A stretch of 64,000 bases of DNA, taken from assembly GCF_026153295.1 (NCBI RefSeq), contig NZ_CP110615.1:2232001-2296000 (forward strand). Direction: 5' to 3'. The notes below the pieces were generated by a model. The model saw nothing but the letters and a program-made list of their open reading frames with translations. It ran no database searches and was not told the DNA's origin. This document shows, one piece after another, positions 47,011-55,344 of this stretch. This stretch comes from Rhodococcus antarcticus. GTDB taxonomy: Bacteria > Actinomycetota > Actinomycetes > Mycobacteriales > Mycobacteriaceae. Numbering within the stretch: position 1 is the stretch's first letter; every line of letters starts with the position of its first letter. Position numbers and translations under genes: made by a program.

Positions 47011-49136
47011 ACGCACCGACCATCGACATCCCCTGGGGACCGACCGGGGAGACCGTCTACGACCGCACCTACTCCCGCGTGAAGGCCAACGGCCAGCGTG
47101 AGACCTGGCCCGACACCGTCGCCCGCGTGGCCGAGGGCAACCTCGCCCTGGTCTACGGCGAGCGAAGCGTCTGGTCCACCAACACCGAGGCCGAGTACGA
47201 CGACCTGGCCCGCATGATGCTGGAGTTCAAGCTGCTCCCCGCCGGACGTCACCTCTGGGCCTCGGGCGTCAAGGGCCGGCAGTACCTGTTCAACTGCCAC
47301 GTCTCGGGCTGGGGCGTGAAGCTCAGCGACCACTTCGAGTTCACCTTCCTGCGGCTCATGGAGGGCGGGGGCGTCGGGGCCAACTACAGCTCGCGCTTCC
47401 TGGAGCCCTTCGGTGCACCGCGCCGCGCGCTCGACGTGCACCTGGTCTGCGACCCCGAGCACCCGGACTACGCGGCCATGGTCGAGGCCGGCCTGCTCAG
47501 CTCCGAGTTCAACGCTGACTGGCACGGTGCCTTCGAGGTGGAGGACAGCCGGGAAGGCTGGGCCAGCGCCCTGGTGGACCTGCTGGACACCTACATGACC
47601 GACGTCGAGGTGCGGCACTCCAGCCGGGTCTACGACGTGAGCCGGGTCCGGGCCAAGGGCTCGCGCCTGAAGACGTTCGGTGGCACGGCCAGCGGCCCGC
47701 AGCCCTTCGCCCGCATGATGACCGAGGTCGGCTCCGTGCTGAACAAGGCCCACAACCAGGTGGGCGAGTGGGGCGTGACCCCGTACCTCATGCCGACCGA
47801 GGCCATGGAGATCGACCACGCCATCGCCGAGTGTGTGGTGTCCGGTGGGGTCCGGCGCTCGGCCCGCATGGCGATCTGTGCCTGGGACGACCCCTTCATC
47901 GAGGAGTTCCTGAGCTGCAAGGCGGACTCGGGCAAGCACTGGACGACGAACATCTCCGTGGAGATCGACCAGGACTTCCTCGACCAGCTCTCTGACGTGG
48001 ACTCCCCGGCCTACAGCCTCCACGAGCGGGTCGTCACGGCCATGCTCACCAACGGGGAGCCGGGCTACTGGAACAGCACCCTCTCGAACGTGGGCGAGCC
48101 GAACGAGGTGACGGCCACCAACCCGTGCGGCGAGATCGCGCTGGAGGCGTGGGAGAACTGCAACCTCGGCCACGTCAACCTCGACGCCTTCGCCCCCACC
48201 ACGCGGGGCGAGGAGCTGGACGTGCACGAGCTGGCCCTGGCCCACCGGCTCATGGCCCGCTTCCTCATCCGTGCCACCTACGGCGACGTCAACGACGCCG
48301 GCCAGGCGGAGAAGCTCGCCCGCAACCGGCGCATCGGCGTAGGCCACCTGGGCGTGCAGGGCTTCCTCGCCAAGGCCGGCGTGCGCTACAGCGACGCCCC
48401 CAAGGACACCGAGTTCAGCCAGCTCCTCGCCGGCCTCTACTCGGTGGTGCGGCAGGCCGCGCACGAGTACGCCTTCGACCTCCGCATCCCCGCGCCGGTC
48501 AAGGTGACGACGGTGGCCCCGACCGGGTCCATCGCCAAGCTGCCCGGCGCCACCGAGGGCATCCACCCGATCTACGCCCGGTACTTCAACCGGCGGGTGC
48601 GCTTCTCCCTCACCGACGAGGCCCAGGCCGCGCAGGTGGCGGAGCTGCTCGCGCAGGGGCACGGCTACGAGCTGGACTCCTACGACGCCTCGGGCAACAC
48701 CGGCATCGTCGTGTTCCGCACGAAGGAGCGCCTGGTCGCTGAGGTGGAGGCGCTCGGCTACACCGCCGACACCGTCGAGTCCGCCGACGAGATCAGCCTG
48801 GAGGACATGCTCGCCTTCCAGGCGATGTACCAGAACTACTGGGCGGACAACGCGGTGAGCTTCACGGTGAACATGCCGGCCGAGGACCACCAGGAAGCGG
48901 CCATGGCCTCCGGGGAGATGGTGCCCGCCCCGACGTACGGCTACGTCGACGAGGTTGCCACCACGCTCGCGCGCTACCTGCCCCACCTGAAGGGCACGAC
49001 CCTCATGGTCGACGGCGCCCGCCCGCAGGCCCCGTACGAGCGCATCACCGAGGCCGAGTACGAGGCGGCTGGGGTGCAGCTCATCGAGGACGGCACCGAC
49101 GAGGACTGCGCGAACGGGTCCTGCCCGGTCCGCTAG
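47007..49136 (+). CDS. nrdJ: Class II (adenosylcobalamin-dependent) ribonucleotide reductase, monomeric type
   Basis: The 709-aa protein matches RTPR-like enzymes. Motifs are LLPAGRHLWASGVKG, RQYLFNCHVSGWGVKLSDHF, MEGGGVGANYSSRF, the active-site signature TNPCGEIALEAWENCNLGHV and PTGSIAKLPGATEGIHP. The C-terminal Cys pair is in DEDCANGSCPVR, for reduction by thioredoxin-type partners. It makes deoxynucleotides for phage replication, needs B12 and no oxygen. It overlaps the sigma-like gene by 4 nt. Confidence 0.94.
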   Translation: MNAPTIDIPWGPTGETVYDRTYSRVKANGQRETWPDTVARVAEGNLALVYGERSVWSTNTEAEYDDLARMMLEFKLLPAGRHLWASGVKGRQYLFNCHVSGWGVKLSDHFEFTFLRLMEGGGVGANYSSRFLEPFGAPRRALDVHLVCDPEHPDYAAMVEAGLLSSEFNADWHGAFEVEDSREGWASALVDLLDTYMTDVEVRHSSRVYDVSRVRAKGSRLKTFGGTASGPQPFARMMTEVGSVLNKAHNQVGEWGVTPYLMPTEAMEIDHAIAECVVSGGVRRSARMAICAWDDPFIEEFLSCKADSGKHWTTNISVEIDQDFLDQLSDVDSPAYSLHERVVTAMLTNGEPGYWNSTLSNVGEPNEVTATNPCGEIALEAWENCNLGHVNLDAFAPTTRGEELDVHELALAHRLMARFLIRATYGDVNDAGQAEKLARNRRIGVGHLGVQGFLAKAGVRYSDAPKDTEFSQLLAGLYSVVRQAAHEYAFDLRIPAPVKVTTVAPTGSIAKLPGATEGIHPIYARYFNRRVRFSLTDEAQAAQVAELLAQGHGYELDSYDASGNTGIVVFRTKERLVAEVEALGYTADTVESADEISLEDMLAFQAMYQNYWADNAVSFTVNMPAEDHQEAAMASGEMVPAPTYGYVDEVATTLARYLPHLKGTTLMVDGARPQAPYERITEAEYEAAGVQLIEDGTDEDCANGSCPVR

Positions 49137-49141
49137 TGCAC

Positions 49142-49161
49142 GGGGGCTTCGACAGGCCCCC
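49142..49161 (+). terminator. Short hairpin after nrdJ
   Basis: GGGGGC-TTCGACAG-GCCCCC, 5 nt after the nrdJ stop. Its loop contains the -35-like TTCGAC of the following promoter. Confidence 0.5.
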
Positions 49162-49181
49162 GCCCATGGTGTAACTTGCAC
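49148..49181 (+). promoter_or_regulatory. Promoter/operator before the last two small genes
   Basis: TTCGAC (49148-49153) and TGTAAC (49170-49175) are 16 nt apart. GTGTAACTTGCAC (49169-49181) covers the -10. This is the third occurrence of the TGTAAC-in-operator arrangement. Confidence 0.55.
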
Positions 49182-49211
49182 CGGACATCGGACGAACGGG
49201 AGGAGCAGGAC

Positions 49212-49370
49212 ATGGGCATGATGAGGAAGCTGACGGCAGTGAGCACGATGGGGGTCGTGGACTACCGCTCCGACAAGGAGCGCACGGCCCGCAGCACGCG
49301 CCTCACCAAGCGCGCAGCCAAGTCCCAGGCAAAGTCCCTGAAGGAGATCGCCAAGCAGGGTCGCGCCTGA
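49212..49370 (+). CDS. Small basic protein, 52 aa
   Basis: The gene encodes MGMMRKLTAVSTMGVVDYRS followed by a Lys/Arg-rich helix (LTKRAAKSQAKSLKEIAKQ). ATG 49212 has SD GGGAGGAG. Such short basic proteins (SHOCT-like beginnings, basic tails) are common at phage operon ends. It is nucleic-acid binding by charge only. Confidence 0.65.
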   Translation: MGMMRKLTAVSTMGVVDYRSDKERTARSTRLTKRAAKSQAKSLKEIAKQGRA

Positions 49371-49371
49371 C

Positions 49372-49593
49372 ATGGGCTACTTCAGCCAGGACAGGATCGA
49401 CCAGCGCAACGCCCGCAAGGGCGACCCTCCGCCGGTAGCGCCCGAGCCCCAGCAGCCCTGGGGCAAGAGCGTGGTCGGGGGGAAGGCGAGCCTCGTCTGG
49501 GAGCGCAAGCTCATGGAGGAGCAGGTCGTCCTCCAGCGCGAGACCAACCGCCTGCTCCACGAGATCAGCGCCAAGCTGGACCGCACCACCTGA
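49372..49593 (+). CDS. Hypothetical protein, 73 aa
   Basis: The gene encodes MGYFSQDRIDQRNARKGDPP, a Pro-rich hinge, then a coiled-coil-prone helix (EEQVVLQRETNRLLHEISAK). It is the last rightward gene before the convergent lipoprotein. No family is recognised. Confidence 0.65.
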   Translation: MGYFSQDRIDQRNARKGDPPPVAPEPQQPWGKSVVGGKASLVWERKLMEEQVVLQRETNRLLHEISAKLDRTT

Positions 49594-49599
49594 GTACGT

Positions 49600-49638
49600 A
49601 CAGAAGCCCCCTAGCCTCATGGCTGGGGGGCTTTCTGT
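49600..49638. terminator. Bidirectional terminator between convergent genes
   Basis: The arms 49600-49616 and 49621-49638 form a stem of about 17 bp (AGCCCCCTAGCC with GGCTGGGGGGCT at its core) and a 4-nt loop TCAT, 7 nt after one stop and 11 nt before the other. Confidence 0.85.
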
Positions 49639-49648
49639 CGTTCGGGGC

Positions 49649-50191
49649 CTAGCTGGTGAAGATGGCCGGCTTGTACTCGAACCCGGGCCGGAGCTGCATG
49701 ACCAGGTCGGCCGGGTTGGTGACCGAGAAGGCCAGCTTGAAGGTCGTCTCGCGGCCAGGAAGAACAGCGGTCTGCGGGGAGCCGTTCACCCCGTTCGCCG
49801 AGTCGAACAGAGCAGGAGCCTCGGCGTTCCCGCTCTGAAGCGTTGCGTTGAAAAGGGTCGGGTCGTAGTTCGCCTTCGTGCCGTTGACGACGGTGATGTC
49901 GAAGATGACGGCGGCGCCACCACCCCTGGCGAAAGCGGACTCGCTGGGCGTGTACGGCTTCGGTGCGCTCACTGTCACCGCAAGCCCGTTGTCGAACGTG
50001 AAGGCCGCGCCGAACTTGGGGTTGGCCGGCGCCGCCTCGGTCGTGGCCGTGGCCGCTGCCTGGCTACTGCCGTCCGCCGGGCGGTTCGAGCCAGCGCCGG
50101 CACTGTCAGACGCCTTGCCTGCTGTGCTGCCGCAGGCGGAAAGCACGAGCAGGCCGGCGATCACGGGCAGTGCGGCGTGGAGCTTCTTCAT
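49649..50191 (-). CDS. Prophage lipoprotein (moron; superinfection-exclusion candidate)
   Basis: The 180-aa protein has a lipobox signal peptide MKKLHAALPVIAGLLVLSAC (lipidated Cys20) and a disordered Ser/Ala/Thr linker. A beta-sandwich domain follows (about 60-180) with FTFDNGLAVTVSAPKPYTPS, AVIFDITVVNGTKANYDPTL and RETTFKLAFSVTNPADLVMQ, similar to DUF4352/Telomeric-type lipoprotein domains. It is transcribed leftward by itself next to attR, a typical lysogenic-conversion position. Phage lipoproteins here often block superinfection; that role is inferred. Confidence 0.88.
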   Translation of the reverse strand: MKKLHAALPVIAGLLVLSACGSTAGKASDSAGAGSNRPADGSSQAAATATTEAAPANPKFGAAFTFDNGLAVTVSAPKPYTPSESAFARGGGAAVIFDITVVNGTKANYDPTLFNATLQSGNAEAPALFDSANGVNGSPQTAVLPGRETTFKLAFSVTNPADLVMQLRPGFEYKPAIFTS

Positions 50192-50442
50192 GGGGGACCC
50201 CTCCGTTGACTAACAGGGGAGCTGCAAGCCGGCCCCCCTCCGGTTTAGAACTCCTTGACCATAGCCATACATACCCACGGAGCACCACTTGCACGCTGCC
50301 GACCGCCCCCGTCCCCGCCCTCGCGCAAGCCGGCCGGGGGGCTTCCTGTCGTTCCGGGGTGCCTGGTTATCCCGGCATCGGGCCGGCGCCTGGGCGGATG
50401 CCGGGTTATTCCGGCAATGAGCGTCGCAACCGCAGTTTCTTG
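50192..50442. other. Right prophage end (attP left arm, integrase leader in circular phage)
   Basis: No gene is visible. It contains a half-site CACTTGCACGC (about 50287) and a GC hairpin near 50327-50345 (AAGCC-loop-GGCTT). Direct repeats GGTTATCCCGGCA (50365-50377) and GGTTATTCCGGCA (50404-50416) flank an inverted repeat CCCGGCATC / GATGCCGGG (50371-50379, 50397-50405). The dyad arm CGCAACC is at 50425-50431. In the circular genome this segment precedes int, so it may hold the int promoter and directionality-factor sites. Confidence 0.6.
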
Positions 50443-50454
50443 AAGAAGGACCTG
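50443..50454 (+). other. attR core
   Basis: AAGAAGGACCTG is the second copy of the 12-bp core. It is in frame with the displaced end of the acyl-CoA ligase gene (KKDL then RTRFADYVLPG and stop). Confidence 0.92.
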
Positions 50455-50490
50455 CGCACCCGGTTCGCCGACTACGTGCTGCCGGGCTGA
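50443..50490 (+). pseudogene. Displaced 3' end of the acyl-CoA ligase gene
   Basis: The fragment encodes KKDLRTRFADYVLPG followed by TGA (50488-50490). It has no start and is separated by 49 kb from the rest of the gene. Excision would rejoin it exactly in frame. Confidence 0.9.
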
Positions 50491-50525
50491 GCGGTCGGGG
50501 GGAGCGTCCGGCCGGGGGCGCACGG

Positions 50526-51785
50526 TCACATGCGCTCGAGGCGCCCCTCGGTCACCGACGCGATCTGGTCCACCACCACGCGCAGCCGGGCGGCGTCGTC
50601 GAGCGCTGCGTCCCACTCCGCGGCGAAGAACGGGTCCAGCGCCGACGAACCTGCCGCACACAGCCTCTCGGCCACCGCGTGCACCGTCTCCCGCTGGCGC
50701 TCCTGCGCGGCCAGGTGCAACGCGTCGGACATCACGTACCGCAGCGCCATCGCCTTGAGCAGCGCCACCTCCGCGGCCACCACGGCCGGCACCACCAGCT
50801 GGGCCTCGTACCGGCGCACCGGACGCCCGTCGGCCGCCGCCCGGGTGCCCGTGGTCGCCGCGGAGGCGAAGCGGCCCACGAGCTCGCTCGTCAGCCGCTT
50901 GAGCGCCACCGCCGCGGTGAGGGTCCCGTCGTAGACCCCGAGACCGGCCACCACGGGCAGCGCCGCGAGACGCTGGGCGGCCTCGACCAGCACGGCGTGG
51001 TCCGCGCCCCGCACGTAGGCCAGGCCCAGGTCGGCCAGGGCGTCGCGCTCGCCCGACGATCCCAGGGCGCGCAGGTCCAGGCGCCCGGCGAGGATCCCGT
51101 CCTCCACGTCGTGCACCGAGTACGCCACGTCGTCGGACCAGTCCATCACCTGCGCCTCGACGCACTGCCGCACCCCGGGTGCACCCTCGCGGATCCAGGC
51201 CAGGGCCGCGGCGTCCTCGGCGTAGGCGCCGTACTTCGAGCCCGGCGCGGTGCGCACCCACGGGTACTTGGTGGCCGCGTCCAGCGCGGCGCGGGTGAGG
51301 TTGAGCCCGGCCGAGGACCCGTCGGCGGCCAGCACCTTGGGCTCCAGGCGCGTGAGGATCCGCAGGTTCTGGGCGTTGCTCTCGAACCCGCCGCAGCCGG
51401 GCAGCCCGCCGCAGCCGGCAGCCACCTCGTCCAGGGCGCGCTCCCCGTTGTGCCCGTAGGGCGGGTGGCCGATGTCGTGGGCCAGGCCCGCGGCATCGAC
51501 CAGGTCGGGGTCGCAGCCCAGCTCCTCGGCGATGCCGCGGCCGATCTGGGCGACCTCGAGGGAGTGGGTGAGCCGGGTGCGCGGGGTGTCGCCCTCGCGC
51601 GGGCCGACCACCTGGGTCTTGTCGGCCAGCCGGCGCAGGGCTGCGGAGTGCAGGACGCGCGCGCGGTCGCGGGAGAAGGCGGAACGGTCCACGGTGCTGC
51701 CGGGCAGGCCTGCGGTCTTGGCGACCTCGGGGACGTGCCGGGCGGTGGCGTGGCCGTCGTAGGCGCCCCCGACCACCGGGTTCAC
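50526..51785 (-). CDS. dgt: dGTP triphosphohydrolase-like protein
   Basis: The 419-aa HD-domain protein has [40 protein letters not shown] (H) and [20 protein letters not shown] (HD), and a later Asp in [17 protein letters not shown]. It belongs to the Dgt/SAMHD1-like family that cleaves dNTPs to nucleoside plus triphosphate. The GTG start overlaps the stop of the YdcF-like gene. Before integration it was convergent with the acyl-CoA ligase gene. Dgt enzymes can limit phages by dNTP depletion; the prophage carries its own RNR. Confidence 0.92.
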   Translation of the reverse strand: MNPVVGGAYDGHATARHVPEVAKTAGLPGSTVDRSAFSRDRARVLHSAALRRLADKTQVVGPREGDTPRTRLTHSLEVAQIGRGIAEELGCDPDLVDAAGLAHDIGHPPYGHNGERALDEVAAGCGGLPGCGGFESNAQNLRILTRLEPKVLAADGSSAGLNLTRAALDAATKYPWVRTAPGSKYGAYAEDAAALAWIREGAPGVRQCVEAQVMDWSDDVAYSVHDVEDGILAGRLDLRALGSSGERDALADLGLAYVRGADHAVLVEAAQRLAALPVVAGLGVYDGTLTAAVALKRLTSELVGRFASAATTGTRAAADGRPVRRYEAQLVVPAVVAAEVALLKAMALRYVMSDALHLAAQERQRETVHAVAERLCAAGSSALDPFFAAEWDAALDDAARLRVVVDQIASVTEGRLERM

Positions 51786-52420
51786 CCGCTCGCGTTCGAC
51801 GTCGCGGCGAAGTCGGCCGAGGCGTGGCTGAGCCGGTAGTACAGCAGCGCTCCGGTCTCCCGGACGATGCCGTGCCACTGGGCGTCCCGGGTGAGCACCG
51901 CCGGGCCCTGCCGGGTGGGCGAGGTGTGCACGTCCAGACCCGCGTCGGCGGCCATGATCCGGGTGCGCAGCGAGTGCCACGGGTCGCTCACCAGCACCGC
52001 GCTGGAGAGCCCGTCTGCGCGCAGGGTGTCGGCCACGGCCCGGATGCTCTGCAGCGTGTCCGAGCCCACCTCGACGGCGACCACGGCCCCGGCGGGAACG
52101 CCCTCGGCCACCAGGTAGCTCTTGCCCGCGGCGGCCTCGGTGTACACGTCCCCGGGCTGCTTGCCGCCGACGGTGACGATCCGCGGAGCCACACCGGAGT
52201 CGTAGAGATCCTTGGCCTGCTCCAGGCGTGCGGCGAACACCGAGGACGGGGTGCCGTCGTACTGGGCCGCCCCGAGCACCACGAGCGCGTCGGCCGGCCT
52301 GCGGTCGTCGACCCGCGCCACCTGCCACACCCGCACGGCGGTCCCGCCGACCACGAGCAGCCCGAGCAGCACGGTGCCCGCGACGAGCCGTCCGGCCCAG
52401 CGACGCAGACCCCCGCTCAC
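51782..52420 (-). CDS. YdcF/DUF218 family membrane-anchored protein
   Basis: The 212-aa protein has an N-terminal TM ([20 protein letters not shown]) and a DUF218 domain: [57 protein letters not shown]. It is an SanA/YdcF-like envelope-associated protein of uncertain activity. GTG/TGA overlaps link it with both neighbours. Confidence 0.88.
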   Translation of the reverse strand: MSGGLRRWAGRLVAGTVLLGLLVVGGTAVRVWQVARVDDRRPADALVVLGAAQYDGTPSSVFAARLEQAKDLYDSGVAPRIVTVGGKQPGDVYTEAAAGKSYLVAEGVPAGAVVAVEVGSDTLQSIRAVADTLRADGLSSAVLVSDPWHSLRTRIMAADAGLDVHTSPTRQGPAVLTRDAQWHGIVRETGALLYYRLSHASADFAATSNASG

Positions 52421-53397
52421 ACCCCGATCCTGCCTGCGGTCGCGCCGAGGGCCGCCGGTGTGCGCCCGCCCCGTCGCGCCAGCACCTCGGCCACCACGCT
52501 GACCGCGGTCTCGGCCGGGGTGCGCGCGCCGAGGTCGAGGCCGACGGGTCCCCGGACGCGATCGAGCTCGGCCTCGCTGGCCCCGGCCGCGGTGAGCCGG
52601 TCGCGACGGGCCGACTGGGTGTGCCTGGACCCCAGGGCGCCCGCGAAGGCCGGGCCCCGCGCGCACGCCAGCAGTGCGCCGTCGAAGTCGGGGCTGTGGT
52701 CCAGGAGCACCAGCACGTCCGCCGCGGTCAGCGTGGCCACGGCCGCCTCGGTCTCGGCCACCGCGGTCACGGTCTCGCTGGTCCACCCCAGCATAGCGGC
52801 CTGGGCGGCGATCGCGGCCCCGAGCACCCCGGCGCCCACCAGGAGCACCCGGGGCACCGGCACCCACAGGTCCAGCAGCACGTCCTCGCCGTCCACCTCC
52901 AGGTGCTCGGTGGCGCTCACCCCGCGGCGGAGCAGCTGGCCGGCCCGCTCGTCGACGGCGGTGCCACCCACGGACCCGGCGCTGCGCTCCAGCGCGGCAC
53001 CTACGAGCACCCGTGCCCCGCGCGGGCCCGCCGCGAGCACGGCCGGCTCGCCCCCGGACAGGGCAGAGCCCAGCAGGTGGGCGGCGTCCACGTCGAGCCG
53101 GTGGGCGAGCAGGGTGACGGTGCCTGCGCAGGCCAGCCCCGCGGCCACCGCGGCGTCCTCACCGAGCGCAACCGTGCGGCCGGCCACGGGGGTCCCACCG
53201 AGGACCTCGCCCGCCAGCTCGGCGACCGCGGTGTCCAGGGCCCCACCCAGCAGCTCGCCGGCCGAACCGCGGGCGGTGCGCACCACGAGCTCGCCGGAGG
53301 TCACCGAGCCGAGCCCGCTGCGGTCGGAGACCCGCACCACGCAGACCGCGTCGGTGGCTCCCGTCAGCTCGGCCCCGGGGGTCATCTGCTCGTCCAT
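52417..53397 (-). CDS. XdhC family protein
   Basis: The 326-aa protein has an N-terminal XdhC/CoxI domain ([20 protein letters not shown]) and a C-terminal Rossmann-like XdhC_C domain ([43 protein letters not shown]-type [16 protein letters not shown]). In molybdenum hydroxylase systems it helps insert sulfurated cofactor. No hydroxylase genes are in the window. ATG 53397. Confidence 0.85.
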   Translation of the reverse strand: MDEQMTPGAELTGATDAVCVVRVSDRSGLGSVTSGELVVRTARGSAGELLGGALDTAVAELAGEVLGGTPVAGRTVALGEDAAVAAGLACAGTVTLLAHRLDVDAAHLLGSALSGGEPAVLAAGPRGARVLVGAALERSAGSVGGTAVDERAGQLLRRGVSATEHLEVDGEDVLLDLWVPVPRVLLVGAGVLGAAIAAQAAMLGWTSETVTAVAETEAAVATLTAADVLVLLDHSPDFDGALLACARGPAFAGALGSRHTQSARRDRLTAAGASEAELDRVRGPVGLDLGARTPAETAVSVVAEVLARRGGRTPAALGATAGRIGV

Positions 53398-53493
53398 GCC
53401 CCCAGTGTCCCCGACCCCGTGCCCGACGGTGGTCCGGCGCGCACGGCACCCGCTAGGTTCGGCGGTGCCGTCGACCGCGAGGAAGTGACCGCC

Positions 53494-54735
53494 GTGGCCC
53501 TGCACCTCATCGGCTCCCCCGACGAGCCGGAGCTGATGTTCCTGCCCTGGGAGACCCCGCTGGACAGCTGGCCGGAGCAGCACCTGGTGCACCTGCCCCG
53601 CGGCATCTCCCGGCACGTCGTGCGGTTCACCCGGTTGAACAACCGCATCTACGCGGTCAAGGAGGTGGGCACCTACCTCGCCGAGCACGAGTACCAGCTG
53701 CTGCGGCGCCTGGAGAAGCTCGACGTGCCGTGCGTGCACCCCGTCGGCATCGTCACCGGGCGCGTCTCGGTCACCGGCGAGGAGCTCGAGCCCGCCCTGG
53801 TCACCGAGCACCTGCAGTTCTCGCTGCCCTACCGCGCCCTGTTCTCCACCACGCTGCGGCCGAACACGGCCAACCGCCTGCTCGACGCGCTCACCGCCCT
53901 GCTGGTGCGGCTGCACCTCTCCGGGTTCGCGTGGAAGGACTGCTCGCTGTCGAACACGCTGTTCCGCCGCGACGCCGGCGCCTTCGCCGCGCACCTGGTG
54001 GACGCCGAGACCGGGGAGCTGCACGACGAGCTCTCGACCGGCCAGCGCGAGAACGACGTGGAGGTGGCCTTCCTCAACATCTACGGCGAGCTGCTGGACC
54101 TGCAGGCCGGCGGGCTGCTGCACGAGGGGATCGATCCCGAGCACACCGCCGACGCCGTGCTGCGCCGCTACCACCGGCTGTGGGCCGAGCTCTCCTCGGC
54201 CGTCGTCATCGACCGCACCGAGCGCTACAAGGTGGAGGAGAAGGTCCGCACCCTCAACGAGCTGGGCTTCGACGTCGGGGAGTTCCAGGTGGTGGCCGAG
54301 CCGGACGGCTCGCACGTGCGGGTCCAGCCGAAGGTGGTCGACGCGGGCCACCACAGCCGTCGGCTGCTGCGGCTGACCGGCCTCGACGTGCAGGAGAACC
54401 AGGCGCGGCGGCTGCTCAACGACCTCGACACCTACCGCGCGTCGCTGGGCATCGCCACCGAGGACGAGCAGATCGCCGCGCACCGCTGGGTCACCGAGGT
54501 GTTCGAACCCGTCGTCCGGCAGGTGCCGAAGGCCCTGCGGGGCAAGCTCGAGCCGGCCGAGATCTTCCACGAGGTGCTCGAGCACCGGTGGTTCCTGTCC
54601 GAGGCCGCGGGCAAGGACGTGGGTTCGCTGCCCGCCGCGCGCTCGTACGTCAGCGAGGTGCTGGCCCACAAGCCGGACGAGCAGGCGGTGCTGGGCGAGG
54701 CCACCGGGGCGCTCCCGGTGCGCGCCGACGACTGA
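53494..54735 (+). CDS. DUF4032 / LPS-kinase-like protein
   Basis: The 413-aa protein has an N-terminal kinase-like fold (VVRFTRLNNRIYAVKEVGTY with Lys, EHEYQLLRRLEKL, then FAWKDCSLSNTLFRRD as HxD-loop equivalent). The C-terminal DUF4032 (VQPKVVDAGHHSRRLLRLTG, ENQARRLLNDLDTYRA) is typical of actinobacteria. GTG 53494 with SD GAGGAAGTG. Confidence 0.85.
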   Translation: MALHLIGSPDEPELMFLPWETPLDSWPEQHLVHLPRGISRHVVRFTRLNNRIYAVKEVGTYLAEHEYQLLRRLEKLDVPCVHPVGIVTGRVSVTGEELEPALVTEHLQFSLPYRALFSTTLRPNTANRLLDALTALLVRLHLSGFAWKDCSLSNTLFRRDAGAFAAHLVDAETGELHDELSTGQRENDVEVAFLNIYGELLDLQAGGLLHEGIDPEHTADAVLRRYHRLWAELSSAVVIDRTERYKVEEKVRTLNELGFDVGEFQVVAEPDGSHVRVQPKVVDAGHHSRRLLRLTGLDVQENQARRLLNDLDTYRASLGIATEDEQIAAHRWVTEVFEPVVRQVPKALRGKLEPAEIFHEVLEHRWFLSEAAGKDVGSLPAARSYVSEVLAHKPDEQAVLGEATGALPVRADD

Positions 54736-54738
54736 CCG

Positions 54739-55344
54739 CTACAGCCAGCCCCTCAGCTCCGCCACCCGCACGGCGTCGGCCCGGCTGCGCGCGCCGGTCT
54801 TGCCGATGGCGGCCGACAGGTGGTTGCGCACCGTGCCCTGCGAGAGGTGCACCCGCGCCGCCACCTCCGACACCGGCGCACCGTCGGCGGCGAACCGCAG
54901 CACCTCGTGCTCCCGGGGCGTGAGCGGGCTCGTGCCACTGGCCAGCGACTCGGCCGCGAGCACCGGGTCCACCACCCGCAGCCCGGAGTGCACCCGCCGC
55001 ACCGCGTCCACGAGCTGCTCGGGCGGAGCGTCCTTGACGACGAAGCCGGCCGCACCGGCCGCCATGGCCCGCGCGAGGTAGCCCGGCCGGCCGAAGGTGG
55101 TGCACACCAGGACACGGCACTGCGGGACCCGATCGCGCAGCTGCTCGGCCGCGGTGAGCCCGTCCACCCCGGGCATCTGGACGTCGAGCAGGGCCACGTC
55201 GGGGCGGGTGCGCACCGCCTCGGCCACGGCGGCCGCACCGTCGCCGACCTGGGCCACCACCTCGATGTCGTGCTCCAGGCCCAGCATCGCGGCCAGCGCC
55301 CCGCGCACGAGCGCCTGGTCGTCGGCGATCAGCACGCGGATCAC
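54739..55344 (-). CDS. NarL/LuxR-type response regulator
   Basis: The 201-aa protein has a receiver domain (VLIADDQALVRGALAAML; phosphoacceptor Asp in ALLDVQMPGVDGL; Lys in FVVKDAPPEQL). The C-terminal LuxR HTH is LTPREHEVLRFAADGAPVSE, HLSQGTVRNHLSAAIGKTGA. The GTG overlaps the kinase stop. It probably controls the adjacent ABC exporter. Confidence 0.93.
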   Translation of the reverse strand: MIRVLIADDQALVRGALAAMLGLEHDIEVVAQVGDGAAAVAEAVRTRPDVALLDVQMPGVDGLTAAEQLRDRVPQCRVLVCTTFGRPGYLARAMAAGAAGFVVKDAPPEQLVDAVRRVHSGLRVVDPVLAAESLASGTSPLTPREHEVLRFAADGAPVSEVAARVHLSQGTVRNHLSAAIGKTGARSRADAVRVAELRGWL

